DNA of 64,000 bases. It comes from Collybiopsis luxurians FD-317 M1 (lineage: Eukaryota; Basidiomycota; Agaricomycetes; Agaricales; Omphalotaceae). Location of the stretch: NCBI GenBank assembly GCA_000827265.1, contig KN834755.1:186001-250000 (forward strand), read 5' to 3'. This document shows positions 12,128 through 23,534 of the stretch, one piece after another (within the stretch, counting starts at the first letter, position 1; every line of letters starts with the position of its first letter). Below the pieces are notes generated by a model. That model had not been told where the DNA came from. It made no database searches and worked only from the letters and a program-made list of their open reading frames with translations. Position numbers and translations under genes: made by a program.

Positions 12128-12985
12128 AATGATCGGGTAAGTAGTTTATTACAATAGAGTATCAGCTTGGTAAGGCCTATATCAATCAAATTTGTGTGAC
12201 AACTTTTGGGGTTTGATTGTTTCAAGACGATTGCGAATCGTTGGAGAAATAGAAGCACTGCTGTTACATGGGCCAACGAACGCACCTCGGACAAGCATTG
12301 AACTACTTAGGCAGGCAAGCCCTGCATTCGAAACATCGTCAAGCCCACGCAGCTTTCTTTCATCTAGATGTATACGTACAAATGGTTTCACACCAAGTGG
12401 AGTTGGTCAAACGGCCAATCGATTTCAGTAATTTGAGATCCTTCAACAAATTTCGGAGATAGTATGTACAAAACTTGCCTTGTACCGGATCTTGATACGA
12501 TGAGGTTTGTGCATATTGGAAGAGTTCCGACACGATACCACCTATACGGTTTTGATACATTTTGACGGAATGTTCGGAGGGACATGAGAGCTGGCCTTGG
12601 TGTCTCCCGCGGCGTCGCAGTATTAAACTTGGTCACTTGGGGTGGCGATACGAAGAATCAGGTCATTTATGCCGAATCGGTCTGGACAGAGCGTGTAGAT
12701 AATGTTCTCTCATTTGATGGGACTCAGCTCAACAATAGAGTATTCAATCGTACTGAAGAGGTTCAACCCTGAATGACTAGTTCACGATGCTGTACAGTAT
12801 TTCAATGTACAACTCACTTTCTGATGATACAGCAAGGGTAAGGTACACGCTTGACATTCATGAGATACTACATATGGGCTATCTCACAGCTCAGTATGAC
12901 GCATTCTTCCTTGCCTCGGATATGCAGATTCATTCTACGTCCATCGGAAAAGAAAGGGCAACCAAACTGCCTATAAGATGTGCGA
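12128..12985. other. Intergenic stretch after the ALDH gene, no gene recognised
   Basis: Several frames of 60-80 codons overlap one another on both strands; none shows a domain, plausible splicing or low-complexity coding bias. I see no gene or repeat here. Confidence 0.5.
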
Positions 12986-13350
12986 TCAGGTAGTCAGGAG
13001 AACTTGACCGCTCAGGTACTGTAGTGCCCCTGCTTCACTAGTCGCGACGAAAACTCACGCTACCATGTGAGGATCGACGCGCCAACGTTCTAGAGTGAAG
13101 CAGGGTATATCAATGACTTGAGAACTTGCTGTCCTATAAGGTTTAGACGGTGTAGCAAACCCACGATACCATGAGTGGATCGACGCGCCAGGTAGAGTAT
13201 CAGAAACTCGAAGAGATTACTGTTTAATGAAAGGTCCGGCGCTGTAGCAATTCCACGTTACCATGTGTGGATCGACGTACCAACGCCCCTGGAGGATGTA
13301 GAGCTTAATAGGAACTTGAGAAATCACTGCAATCAAAGTTTCAGCGTCAT
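12985..13350. repeat. Imperfect tandem repeat, about 95-100 bp unit, three core copies
   Basis: The core TACCATG-GTGGATCGACG-CCA (with small variations) occurs near 13,060-13,084, 13,168-13,190 and 13,259-13,281. Each core is preceded by GTAGCAA or a similar run and a CCACG or TCACG, and followed by a second conserved block resembling CTTGAGAA-TCACTG. No coding frame runs through it. It lies between the ALDH gene and the DUF6534 cluster. Confidence 0.7.
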
Positions 13351-14172
13351 AAGTATGTACAAAATTTTAAGAACATCAAAACCAAAACTTCGCTAATGAA
13401 CTTTTACCCAGGGGGTTGAGATTAATCGAGTTCGGGGTTCCGTTTTCGTGATCACCAAGGTCATCAGTCAGGAGAACTGAACGCCTTTACGTTTATATCA
13501 ACCCATTGAGGGTACGTCAGTTACGGCTTTCAATACTTACATAGTACTGCTTTTTCGTCTTCTGGAATTTGCGTTGATACAGAAGACGAATACGGTATTC
13601 ACTTCCCATCGATGCCTCCCTGGTGTAGTCAATGAGCATGGTTCTATCTTGATTTTCGTGGTTGTCCGGCCCTTCGATTTAGATCGCGTCAACAAAGAAC
13701 CTTGATAATTGTAGCGGTAGGGGATCGAGATGTGATCGAGACTATGGCCAATGGATAGAGAGCAACAGGAGTTTACATTGGTGGAATATTCTTGCCAAAG
13801 ATAGATTCTGTCACAGAATTTCGACGATGAAAGCCGCGTAATTGCCGTGTGGCTATACGTCATCGGCATTCTTGCCGCGCTCATTCTCACACTCGGCACA
13901 GAACTAGAAAGGAGCCGTTGCGGCCGCGAGAACAATCAGTATGAACTTGCAATGAGACCAATCTCTGCGGGAAATCGTATAACTTATTATTAAGTATCAA
14001 AAGAAACAAAAGAATGCGATACAGAAGATAATTGAAAATTGTGGCCATGTAAGGCGGTCAAATTCAGGGGCCGTTGAGCCCCCTAGCTCTTCCAGGCGCA
14101 TAATAATACAGAATTAGAGGGCAACAGAACTTCATTTGGTCTGGAATAGTTTATTCCCAAAGCAGATGAGGC
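13351..14172. other. Intergenic, no supported gene
   Basis: A 132-codon minus-strand frame (13,537-13,935) is rich in Ser, Arg and Thr and has no recognisable domain. I do not call it a gene. Nothing else is evident. Confidence 0.4.
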
Positions 14173-15939
14173 CTAGAATGAACGATAGACGATAGGACCC
14201 CCAGATAGTACTTGTTTCTAAAATTTCCTTCAGTAAACCATAACAGCGACTCATGATTGTATTAATTACCGGAGTGTCTGGTTCGGAGTGAACATCGGTT
14301 CCCATTCGGAAGAAGGAAACATTCATCTCCTGGCTCTCCTCGACTGGCCCTTTAAGATGTTTGTTCCATTCTACACGAGCATTGAGCCTGGAGAGTATTA
14401 CAGAATTGTCAAACTATTGTATCATCTTGGATGATTCGGGGACATACATTGAAAGCAAAGAGTTGCTATATAGCTTCGAAGCAGAGTATGCCCAGATAAG
14501 TTGCCTGCTCCTATATCAAAAATGGACTTAAAACAGATCGAAAAACCGCGCACAATGATTTATTCTGTAAATAAGAGTCAATCTCTGACACGCATAAAAT
14601 TATCGAAGTACTACTCACTTCACTCAAAGTGAATGTAAGAAGATTAGTAACAGCAGCGATAGCCGTGATTGCACCAGTTTGAAGTGTCACTTTAGAACGG
14701 GGTAGAACGTGAGCTATTTTCGATCTAGGCAGAACGAACTACGCACGAAGCATCATTCGATGGAGGATGGAGTTGGTGGGTGCAAAAGATGATTTATTGC
14801 GGATCTACTCGTGCATGAAGAAGCTGAATTTGGACAAGACCCAATTCACATACCACAAACCATGAAAGAGATATCGAAATCGCGACGTCGCAGACAGCGG
14901 AAGGCACTAGCCAAACCCAGAATGTATACGCGAACCCATCCAACTGAATGAATAATGGGTGCAGAAGAATGAGAGTTGTCGTCATAATTCCACCCGCTGC
15001 AAGGTACATGAATGATTCTAAGTATTAGCGAAACATGTACAATATGACGCCATACCTAGACTGGCACAAGCAATCAATACAATCAACGCAAACGCGAGGT
15101 TCGATTTATTCAGGTTGCGGATTCGCCAGCCTTGAAACACCTGCACGAGAGTCGATATGATGCACTTTTATGAAGTATCTGCATCAGCGAGCGGTCGGAC
15201 GTGATAAACAGATGCACTGACCGTAACCAAAGGCTCTGTATGTAAAAAGTGTCATTGACGGAAGAATAAAAGATCTGATGGGAGCTCGCACCTGCGCCGA
15301 AAGCTTTGAAGGAACATTTCAAGTTTAAGTATTGATCGGCAATGGGTTATCAAGAAACTTACTTCTTGGTATCTTCTCAAGAATCGTAGGCGATCCTGTG
15401 GACAACAGGAACTGTCAGAGATGTACTCATGACTCTAAACTTACTCACCATAGTTCTCAATAAGTGGCTCCCATGCGATAGTGAAGACAACCCCAGAGTC
15501 CACAATCTCTGCGATCAAGAGAAAGAGTACCTATCCGAAGTTCCAGCAATTCATCTCCGGTTGCTCTCAAAATGGCAGTGAGTTAAAACACGCACCAGGT
15601 ATTTCATCCACCGAGGATCGCTTCTCATTGTAACTATCTATTTTCTATTAGGGAATACAACACGCTCACCTATTGCTGTTCTGGAAGTAGAAATAGGTCT
15701 CCACGCAGATTTATTTAAGTCCTCGAGATTGGATAATTATTAACGTACCTGTACAATTAAAGCCTGTAGAACAAAGTGAATAAACAAGCATTAATTCCAG
15801 ACAAGAGCTACCCACCCCACAAAGGATGGCATTGAAGAACACTCCAATAAGTATTGGTCCAAAACTAGAATTATTTCAAGTTGAGCAACCGGTCAACCGG
15901 AAGAAGTAGTACCCACGTAGATTGCACAGTAAACAGCAT
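14173..15939 (-). CDS. DUF6534-type seven-helix membrane protein (copy A)
   Basis: Basidiomycete-specific integral membrane family of unknown function. The start MLFTVQS at 15,939 is followed by an intron and then TFGPILIGVFFNAILCG, the conserved first helix; a very short exon supplies ALIVQ and the next TYFYFQNSN. Further recognisable pieces are VLFLLIAEIVDSGVVFTIAWEPLIENYG, VFQGWRIRNLNKSN, LAAGGIMTTTLILLHPLFIQ, WLVPSAVCDVAISISLSWF, TLQTGAITAIAAVTNLLTFT and LNARVEWNK near the C-terminus. I end it at 14,173 by splicing after the PDTP codons, which gives a short basic tail. The many short exons make the exact model uncertain. First of three tandem copies on this strand. Confidence 0.7.
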
Positions 15940-16079
15940 GGTGGCTTAACGCAGACTAATGAAGTGCAACTGGAGAAATATGAGTTCGAGACAGAGGGCT
16001 TTTAAATGCTCTCGTGTACCGAATCAATACCTTTTCTCCCACTATCGCTGCTATTCATTTGGTTTTGTTAATAATATAG

Positions 16080-17200
16080 TGCGTATCTTCATCTTAACAT
16101 GTGAGGATGTTTACCGAAACTGGTAACAGAAATATATGCAGTATTTCACAGCATCAGTTGAGAAAACAGTGCATAGAGTCATTCCGAGTATGCGTATGGT
16201 AGCTATCAGTGCGTGTTCGTAAAGGTTCGGTTCGGCTGGCAACGGCTCCATTGGGCTTAGCTGCCGAGCCGGCAGAAGGGAGTTCATCGGCCATGTCCGA
16301 TGTGACGACGGATCTTAAAACTCTCCAGAGGAATCAGGGTTACAATCTGTCCAGTGATGACAATGTGAAGGTTGGGACTGGAAGAGCGTGGTCAAGACGC
16401 CCGAGGATTCTGATGATATCGCCTACAAGTTAACTTATCGTTTCGGATGTTTCCTCCAAGCGCTATATGAGGGTGACGATTGGAAACGGCGAGGCATCCC
16501 GGAAGAATAGCTAATAGTACCGTTTCCTGGATGTGGATATTTGACGCCTGCTTTCTGCCCAAGCGTGGTGAAAAGGGACCGAGAGCCTCTAGCGATTTCG
16601 AAAGAATGGAGTATGCTTCCTCATCACTTCCCGATGAAGCAAATGCTTCCCATGTATGGCTCGAGAAACAGGCGCTCACCAGATAATCATCCTTGCTCAA
16701 TTAAGCTTGTGATCTATTCCAGCCTCCACGTCTGTCATAGCAATACAACATCGCTCTCAAGTATTGTCAAAATTCCCCACCAAGATCGTCCCATTATCAT
16801 GACGTGGCGGGAGAATGCAACAAAAATGACTCTATCTTTATCCACGTTTGGCGTGATTCAATCAATATATTGACAAAATGGAATAAAAACGATCAAGGCT
16901 TGGAATTCATCGACATCGATTAGTTTTAGGGAAGGGGACAGCAACGAACCCAACATACTCGCTCAGGGATCTTGTTATGTGGAACGAATTGAGAGGAAAG
17001 AAAGCTCCTTTCGTCAAGTTGTTCGCCGTTAGAAGCAAGTTTACAATATCGACAAACATCCAGGATCTCCGGAGACGAGGAATACGAATATTAATGTACT
17101 TCGGCCGTTGTATTTGAGGATATTGTCGGAAACAGGGGTTGAGCATGTTGAGTGGTAAGGTAATAAGAAAAGGTGAATTCAATCCGTGACTCCGCCAATG
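16080..17200. other. Spacer related to the spacers at 20.2-20.5 and 22.7-23.3 kb
   Basis: Blocks at about 16,200-16,870 align by eye with about 22,690-23,230 (for example CCTCTAGCGA near 16,586 and 22,986, and the GAGAATGCAACAAAAA/GAGAGTGCAACGAAAA blocks). A shorter third copy lies at about 20,330-20,470. It lies upstream of each DUF6534 start, so it may be promoter plus a lost gene. No convincing protein. Confidence 0.5.
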
Positions 17201-17204
17201 CCTA

Positions 17205-17970
17205 TGGGCTATTCACGTCTTCGAATGTTGACAGTTGATATATCCCACTCATTTCAGAGATTCTATCATGGTTCCGTTTCTTTCACTTATCTAGAAACAT
17301 ATACCTATGCAAATAGATTCAGATACGAAACTTCAAAGTCGGAGAAAGAAAAAGAAGCCAAATATGAACCCCAGAAGAATTCACAGCAGAGCGCAAAGGT
17401 TCCTTAACCGCGGAAACAATCTCTCCATGTTATCTCCGTCTCCGTCTCGGCCTCTGCACGATTGTCAATTTGTGACGAGCCGCGGCCTTCTCGTCCTAAG
17501 CCCCTCAATTCCAAATTTCCAATCGCTTTCTCGTTCTCAGCAGGAGGCGATGAAGCCAGCCCTGAGGCAAACAACAACCTGAATTCCCACCCAAACTTAT
17601 TGTCGCCGCTAGTGGTCCTTCGATTCGGATGGCGTCACCAGAAAATTTTGACACTTACATCGGAAAGGGTTTGAGGCGGGATCGCGACTGAGACTGGCTG
17701 AATATACCTTGGCAGAATAATTACGAGAAGTAGAAGAAAATAAAACTGATTGCATCAGGAATTTCGAAATATCGTGTCGATTTTTGCGAAAGAAGATGGA
17801 GTACAGGCGTCCTGTTGTCAATCCCGCTGCACAGGCGCCCAGCCCCAATCGGGATCAGGTTGCTCGAAAAGATCGCAGTCCAATCTATCAAGACAACGTG
17901 CGTATATTGAAGATGCCGTTGCAACCGGTAGTATGACGGGCCAGTACACAGATTGCTAAGAATTGGATAG
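17205..17970 (-). pseudogene. Decayed copy of the 3' part of gene X
   Basis: Matches 23,530-23,900 in order: the block CACGTCTTCGA close to the gene X stop, then ATGGTTCCGTTTCTTTC against ATGTTTCCGTTTCTTTC, AGAATTCACAGCAG, GAAACAATCTCTCC against GAAACAATTTCTCC, and GCCGCGGCCTTCTCGTCC against GCCACGGCCTCCTCGTCC. Frames are broken throughout. Beyond 17,600 the match is weaker. Upstream exons of gene X are not seen here. Confidence 0.7.
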
Positions 17971-18265
17971 GATGGGATATTCAATCAAACAGGGGAGGTC
18001 CAATTCCTAAGTTGAATCGCAATGAGTCGAATTGTCATGCACTTATCTGATGGAATGAAAAATTTGCAAAAATGAAATAAGTAGCTATGTGCAAGCTATG
18101 TAGTACACCGACATATTTGTCTCAAGGATCAAGGAAGAAATCTCAGAAGACTTTGAGCGCTGAACCTTCCGGGTGCATAATGACACAGAACCAGAGATTC
18201 GAGAGTGCCAAAACTCCTCTGCTAATTTCAGCTTACAGATGAATTAATCAACATGTTTATGAGAT

Positions 18266-20034
18266 TCAGAACGGACGACCAGGGATAGGTGTTATTTAAG
18301 CTTTCGAAAGAGTGAATAATAACGATAAAAGTTATGATTGTAGCATGTACCTGAGTGTCTGGTTCGGGGATAACGTCACTTCCGACTCGATTGAAAGAAA
18401 GATCCGTCCCCTCGATCGACTCATGAAGAAGTTTGTTCCATCCTACACGTGCATTGAGCCTATGGAGAGTGTTATGGAATCGTCAAACCGTTAACCGTGA
18501 TGTGAACGAATTGAGAACCTACATTGAAAGCAATGAGTTACTATATAGTTTTGAAAGAGAGTATGCCCAGATAAACTGCCTGTTTTCATCTCAAAATAAG
18601 CCTTAAAACAACTCAAAAATTACATACAAGGATTTGTTCTACAAATGACACTCAAGACGTCAAACTTTAGCTCTCATAAACTTATCAGACTGCTCACTTC
18701 ACTCCAACTAAATGTGAAGATATTAGCGACGGCAGCGACAGCCGTGACTGCACCAGTTTGGAGTGTTACTTCATACCCAGGGTGGAATATGAGCCTAAAT
18801 TCAATTTCAGCGAAAATTATACACACAAAACATCATTCTGTGAAGGATGGAGTTGGTGGATGCAAAAGATGATTTATTACGGAGCTAGTGACTTGTGTAT
18901 CAGGAAGCTGAATCTTGACAAAATACAATTTACATACCACAAACCACGCAAGTGATACTGAAATCAAAACGTCACAAACAGCTGATGACACCAGCCAGAT
19001 TAGAAAACCAAGAGCGGATATATCTAACTGATTGAGAAATTGGCGCAGCAGAAGGGCACGAAAACTCATTATCCCTCCCGCTGCTCATACGAGCACTTCG
19101 AATCAGCAAAAATTGGGTGATAAATGCCATAAATACCCAGACTGGCCCAAGCAATCAACACAATCAAGACAAATATAGTATTGGACTTGGTTAACTTGCG
19201 TATTCGCCAGCCTTGAAATACCTGCACGACAGTCGATATGATGGACTTGAATGATGTTAGCTGCCTCGGCAAGCAGTGGGCCTGCCTAAACAAATGCACT
19301 GACCGTGATCAAAGGCTCTTTAAGAAAGATTTTCACCGACGGGATAGTGTACGAAGTACTGAAAATTCATACCTGCACTGAAAGCTTTTAGCAGAAAATA
19401 TTTTTACATTGAGCATTAATTGAAAACGGGTAGTCAAGAACTTACTTGTCGGCGTCTTGTGAAGAATTGGGGGCACTCCTAATAAATGACAGAGGCATAG
19501 TGAGAGATATCATATCTACAACTCGAATCACACACCATAGTTCTCAATAAATAGTTGCCACGCGATAGAAAAAACCACCCCAGAGTCGACAATCTCCGCA
19601 ATCAACAGAAAGAAAACCTATTTGAAGTCTCAAGTGTCCGTTTCCGTTTACTCTGGAAACACGTACTAAAAATTGAATCCATCGAGCATCCCTGTACATT
19701 GTAAACTGTTTCATTTCTATAGTGGGAAAGAGAACAGGCCGACCTATTACTGGTCTGAAAATAGAAGTAGGTCTTCATGTAGAGTATTTGAGTCTTGAAG
19801 ATCGGATGAGGTGCGTAATTCGTGACTTGCCTGTACAAATAGGGCCTGCGAAACGAAGTAAATAAAACGGTACCACTTCCAGTCTGAGTTAACGGCCACA
19901 CACCCCACATAGGATGGCATTGAAGAACACTCCGAAAAATATTGGTCCAAAACTGCGGAAGGATATTGCAAGCTGAGAAACTGGTCCAGAGGAAGTACTC
20001 ACGTAGATTTAGCAGAAAATAATCCATTCTCCAT
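18266..20034 (-). CDS. DUF6534-type seven-helix membrane protein (copy B)
   Basis: The start MENGLFSAKS at 20,034 is followed by an intron and TFGPIFFGVFFNAILCG, then FQTSN, YRDARWIQFL, FFLLIAEIVDSGVVFSIAW, a helix near 19,200 (VFQGWRIRKLTKSN, then IVLIAWASLG), a WLVSSAVCDVLISVSLAWFVVC helix and LNARVGWNK near the end. The order and intron plan match copies A and C. The 3' end is uncertain: the terminal PDTQ codons are followed by a GT that may be a donor, with a possible stop at 18,266. In the region matching the GGIMTT motif of the other copies this one is altered (near 19,070-19,090), so it could be a decaying copy. Confidence 0.6.
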
Positions 20035-20868
20035 GGCGGTTTGGCAAAATTTGACAAAACGTTAATAATGAGAAAGAATCGAGGCAGAGACTTTTTAAAT
20101 GCTCTCGTGTACTGATTCGACGACCTTTTTCCCAAGTGCCATTATGTTTATTTGGTTGTGTTATTTATAGGAGGTACACTTTCATCGAACATTTCCGTCG
20201 TGAGGATGGTATCTGGCTCGCATGATCGTCTACTGGAAACAGAAACCTGTACAGTAGCACTTCACAGCCGTCACTCGGGCGAACAATAGATTTCGCACTT
20301 GGCTACAATCAGTCCATACTATATCATATCTATCAATGTCAGTGTGCGCGCAAAGCTCAACTCATCTGCCTGTTGCCCAAGATCTGCCAGAACAAATGCA
20401 GATGCCTACCGAGGTTGACAGACCCTGTCCAATCTGAGTCGGAGCATTAAATTCAGGACTTCCAGAAATATTAACCTAAAAATCCCCTTTCAATCGGTTG
20501 TTCGATTGCATATATCGCTTTGATTTAAAATGGAGTGGAAACATAGAACTTCTCATCGACTATTGAGAGAGATCATCCGGCAAAAAACTAGCAAAAACTA
20601 AAATAATATAGCTATGTAAGCCAACGTGATTGTCTCAAGGATCTGACATTCAAGAGACATTGACCCCCCTTCCTCCAATTCTCCCCGGCATGCACAGCGA
20701 TACAAACCCATTGAAAGACAGCCAATTAAGCTTATAGCAGTTTTCGATGAGTACATATGAGGCTCAGAACGAGCGATAGACGATAGGACGCCCAGGTAGT
20801 ACTTGCTTCTAAAAATTCCTTTAGTAAATCATAACGGCCACAGTTATAACTCTATTGGTTACCAGAGT

Positions 20869-22557
20869 GTTCGGTTCTCAGTTCCCCTTTGAGTGAAAGA
20901 AACATTCATCTCCTGACTCTCGTCGACTCGCGAATCAAGATATTTGTTCCATTCTACACGAGCATTTAGCCTGGAGGATGTTACTAACCTGTCGAACCAT
21001 TGCTACGAAGGATTAGAGAACATACATTGAAAGCAAGGAGTTGCTATATAGTTTTGAAAGAGAGTACGCCCAGATCAATTGCCTACTTCCAACTTAAAGA
21101 TGGTCTCGAAACACATTGAAAATATACACACAATGATTTGTTCTATGTACAAGGCTCAGAGTCAGCTTTTTCACGCATGGAATTTCTGAGGTTCTCACTT
21201 CACATATGGTCAACGTAAGGAGATTAGCGACAGCAATGATAGCAGTGAATGCACCAGTCTGGAGTGTCACTTCATGTCGAGGGTGAAAATGAGACCCAGT
21301 ATGAATTCTGAAAAACGTCATACGCACAGAGCATTATTCTGTGGAGGATGGAGTTGGTGGGTGCAAAAGATGTTTTATGGCGCAGCTGCTCGAAATTAGC
21401 GTCCTGACAAAACGCAATAAACAGTATACATACCAAAAACCATGAAAGTGATATCGACACTAATATGTCGCAGACAGCAGAAGGCAATAGCCAAATCCAG
21501 ACAGTAAACGCAAACTTGTCCAGCTGGATGAACAATGGGTGAGAAAGAATGAGAGCTGTTGTCATAATACCACCCGCTGCACCATATAGATGATTTAGAG
21601 CATTGGCGAAATATGGATGATAAAAAGCCATACCCAGGCTAGCACAGGCAATCATTACAATCAGAATAAATACAGTGTTGAATTTGGTCAACTTGCGGAT
21701 TCGCCAGCTTTGGAACACCTGCACGACTGTCGATATGATTGACTTTCATGATGTTAGAGCCTCAGCAAGTGGTCGGATGTGCTGAACAAATGCACGAACC
21801 GTAATCAAAGGTTCTGCATTTACAGTGTGTGTGTAACGGGAGAGTATAAGATGCAATAGGAATTCCTACCTGCGCCGAAAGCTTTCGGGAGATATTTTAA
21901 GTTCAAGCATTGATTGAAAATGGGTAGTCAAGAACTTACTTGTTGGTGTCTTTTGAAGGATGTCAGGGGATCCTGATAGATGACAGAGACTGTAAGACAT
22001 TATAAATATATCCATAGTTCCGAAATGTCTCGCCGTAGTTCTCAATTAGTGGTTCCCATGCGATAGCGAAGACCACCCCGGTGTCGACAACCTCCGCAAT
22101 CAAGAGAAAGAGCACTTATGCGAAGTTTCAATAGTCCATTTCCGTCTACTATTCCTGAAACACGCACTAGGAATTTAATCCATCGAGCATCCCTGTACAT
22201 TGTAAGCCCTTTCATTCTATTCAATGGGTACTCAGGGAGCATAGTTACTTATTACTGCTCTGAAAATAAAAATATGCCTTCATGTAGCGTCACTTAAGTC
22301 AGGCCGAAAATTGAACGTGGTGCGTGAATAAGTGACATGCCTGTACCACCAGAACCTGTAGAAGTAGAAAAGAGTTGAATGGCACATAGATTCCAATTAA
22401 GAACCACGCACCCCATATAGTATGGCATTCAAGAACATTCCAATAAATATTGGTCCAAAACTAAGAAAGGATTATTTAAGCAAAAAGAAAAAAAAACAGA
22501 CAACTTCAGTTGAAGAAGTACCCACGTAGCTTTCACAGAAAATATCTCACTCTCCAT
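20869..22557 (-). CDS. DUF6534-type seven-helix membrane protein (copy C)
   Basis: The ATG at 22,557 encodes MESEIFSVKA; after one intron the frame continues TFGPIFIGMFLNAILYG, the conserved family start. Later pieces are AYFYFQSSN, RDARWIKFL, FLLIAEVVDTGVVFAIAWE, VFQSWRIRKLTKFN with IVMIACASLGMAFYHP, LYGAAGGIMTTALILSHPLF, LLPSAVCDILVSISLSWFLV, TLQTGAFTAIIAVANLLT and LNARVEWNKYLDSRVDES. Relative to copy A it lacks about 8 bp shortly before the end, which shifts the frame and gives an earlier stop (20,869-20,871). Family function unknown; seven helices and a short cytosolic tail suggest a receptor-like or sensor topology, which is inference only. Confidence 0.7.
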
Positions 22558-22659
22558 GGCGGTTTAATATGGACTAGTAAAGTTAAGAAAATGAAACAAC
22601 TCAACGAGGCAGGTGTCTTTTAAATCTTTCTGTGTACCGAATCAACGTCAACGAATAAG

Positions 22660-23530
22660 ACATTTAGCGACAATCATCCTGAGCATGGATGGGATCTATC
22701 AATGGTAAAGCGAGTAAAGCTCAGATCGGCTGCCTGCTGTGCAAGGTCTGCCGAGACAGATGCGGACTCGGACCCTGTTCGATATAGCAACGGATCTAGC
22801 TCCCCAGAGGGTAAATCGGTTCGAATGTACATACTCAGCCTTGAAGGTTGGAAACGGAAGAGCGTTCGCAACTGATCAAACTCGCGGATACTGCGGATTG
22901 ATGTCGCTTGTAAGATTCTTCTAGGGTGTGATGGCAAATTCAAGGTTTGCTCATGCGTGGCAAAACTGACCAGAAGAAAGTTAAAGCCTCTAGCGACGGC
23001 AAAAGTGAACGGAGGATGCTTGTTCATCAGATCCCTAAAGCTGGGCTTGTACTTCAGTGCAGTGCCCACAACATCGCTCCGAAGCATTCTCAGGAGTGCC
23101 TACCAGGATTGCCCCATTATTGCGATCATGGGATGAGAGTGCAACGAAAAAAAAACCTCCTTGTTTTGTGTGATTCGTTCGATATGTTAAAGAAATGCCG
23201 ATTGGGAATATTTGATCAGTTGCTGGTTATTCACCTAGAAGATTTTTGGTGTTTGTGGAACGCAATTTGAGATACGCAGGCTTACACACAAGGCCACGTT
23301 TCGAGGCTCTTGCCATGCCCTACGGATAAATGCTACGGCTGGTCATAGTACTAGATGCAAGGTACCAGTCAATTGCAACAAGCCCGGTCACAGCAAGACC
23401 GTGCATTTGACATGCCCCTCGACGCGTTCGTATCCTATCAAATTTTCTACTCCGGAAACATTACCGTAGCGTACACTGTAATCAAAAGGTAGATACCAAC
23501 CCTGGAACCCCACCCACCCACCACCCAAGC
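22660..23530. other. Spacer between DUF6534 copy C and gene X
   Basis: Contains a 137-codon minus-strand frame (22,674-23,087) without recognisable domain; the related spacer at 16.2-16.9 kb does not preserve that frame, so I do not call it a gene. The region probably includes the promoter of copy C. Confidence 0.4.
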
Positions 23531-23534
23531 CCGT

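Noticed and set aside
13537..13935. 132-codon minus-strand frame
   Set aside because: No domain, no splice or promoter support, composition unlike neighbouring genes; probably chance.
22674..23087. 137-codon minus-strand frame in the spacer before gene X
   Set aside because: The related spacer at 16.2-16.9 kb does not keep the frame, so coding is not conserved.
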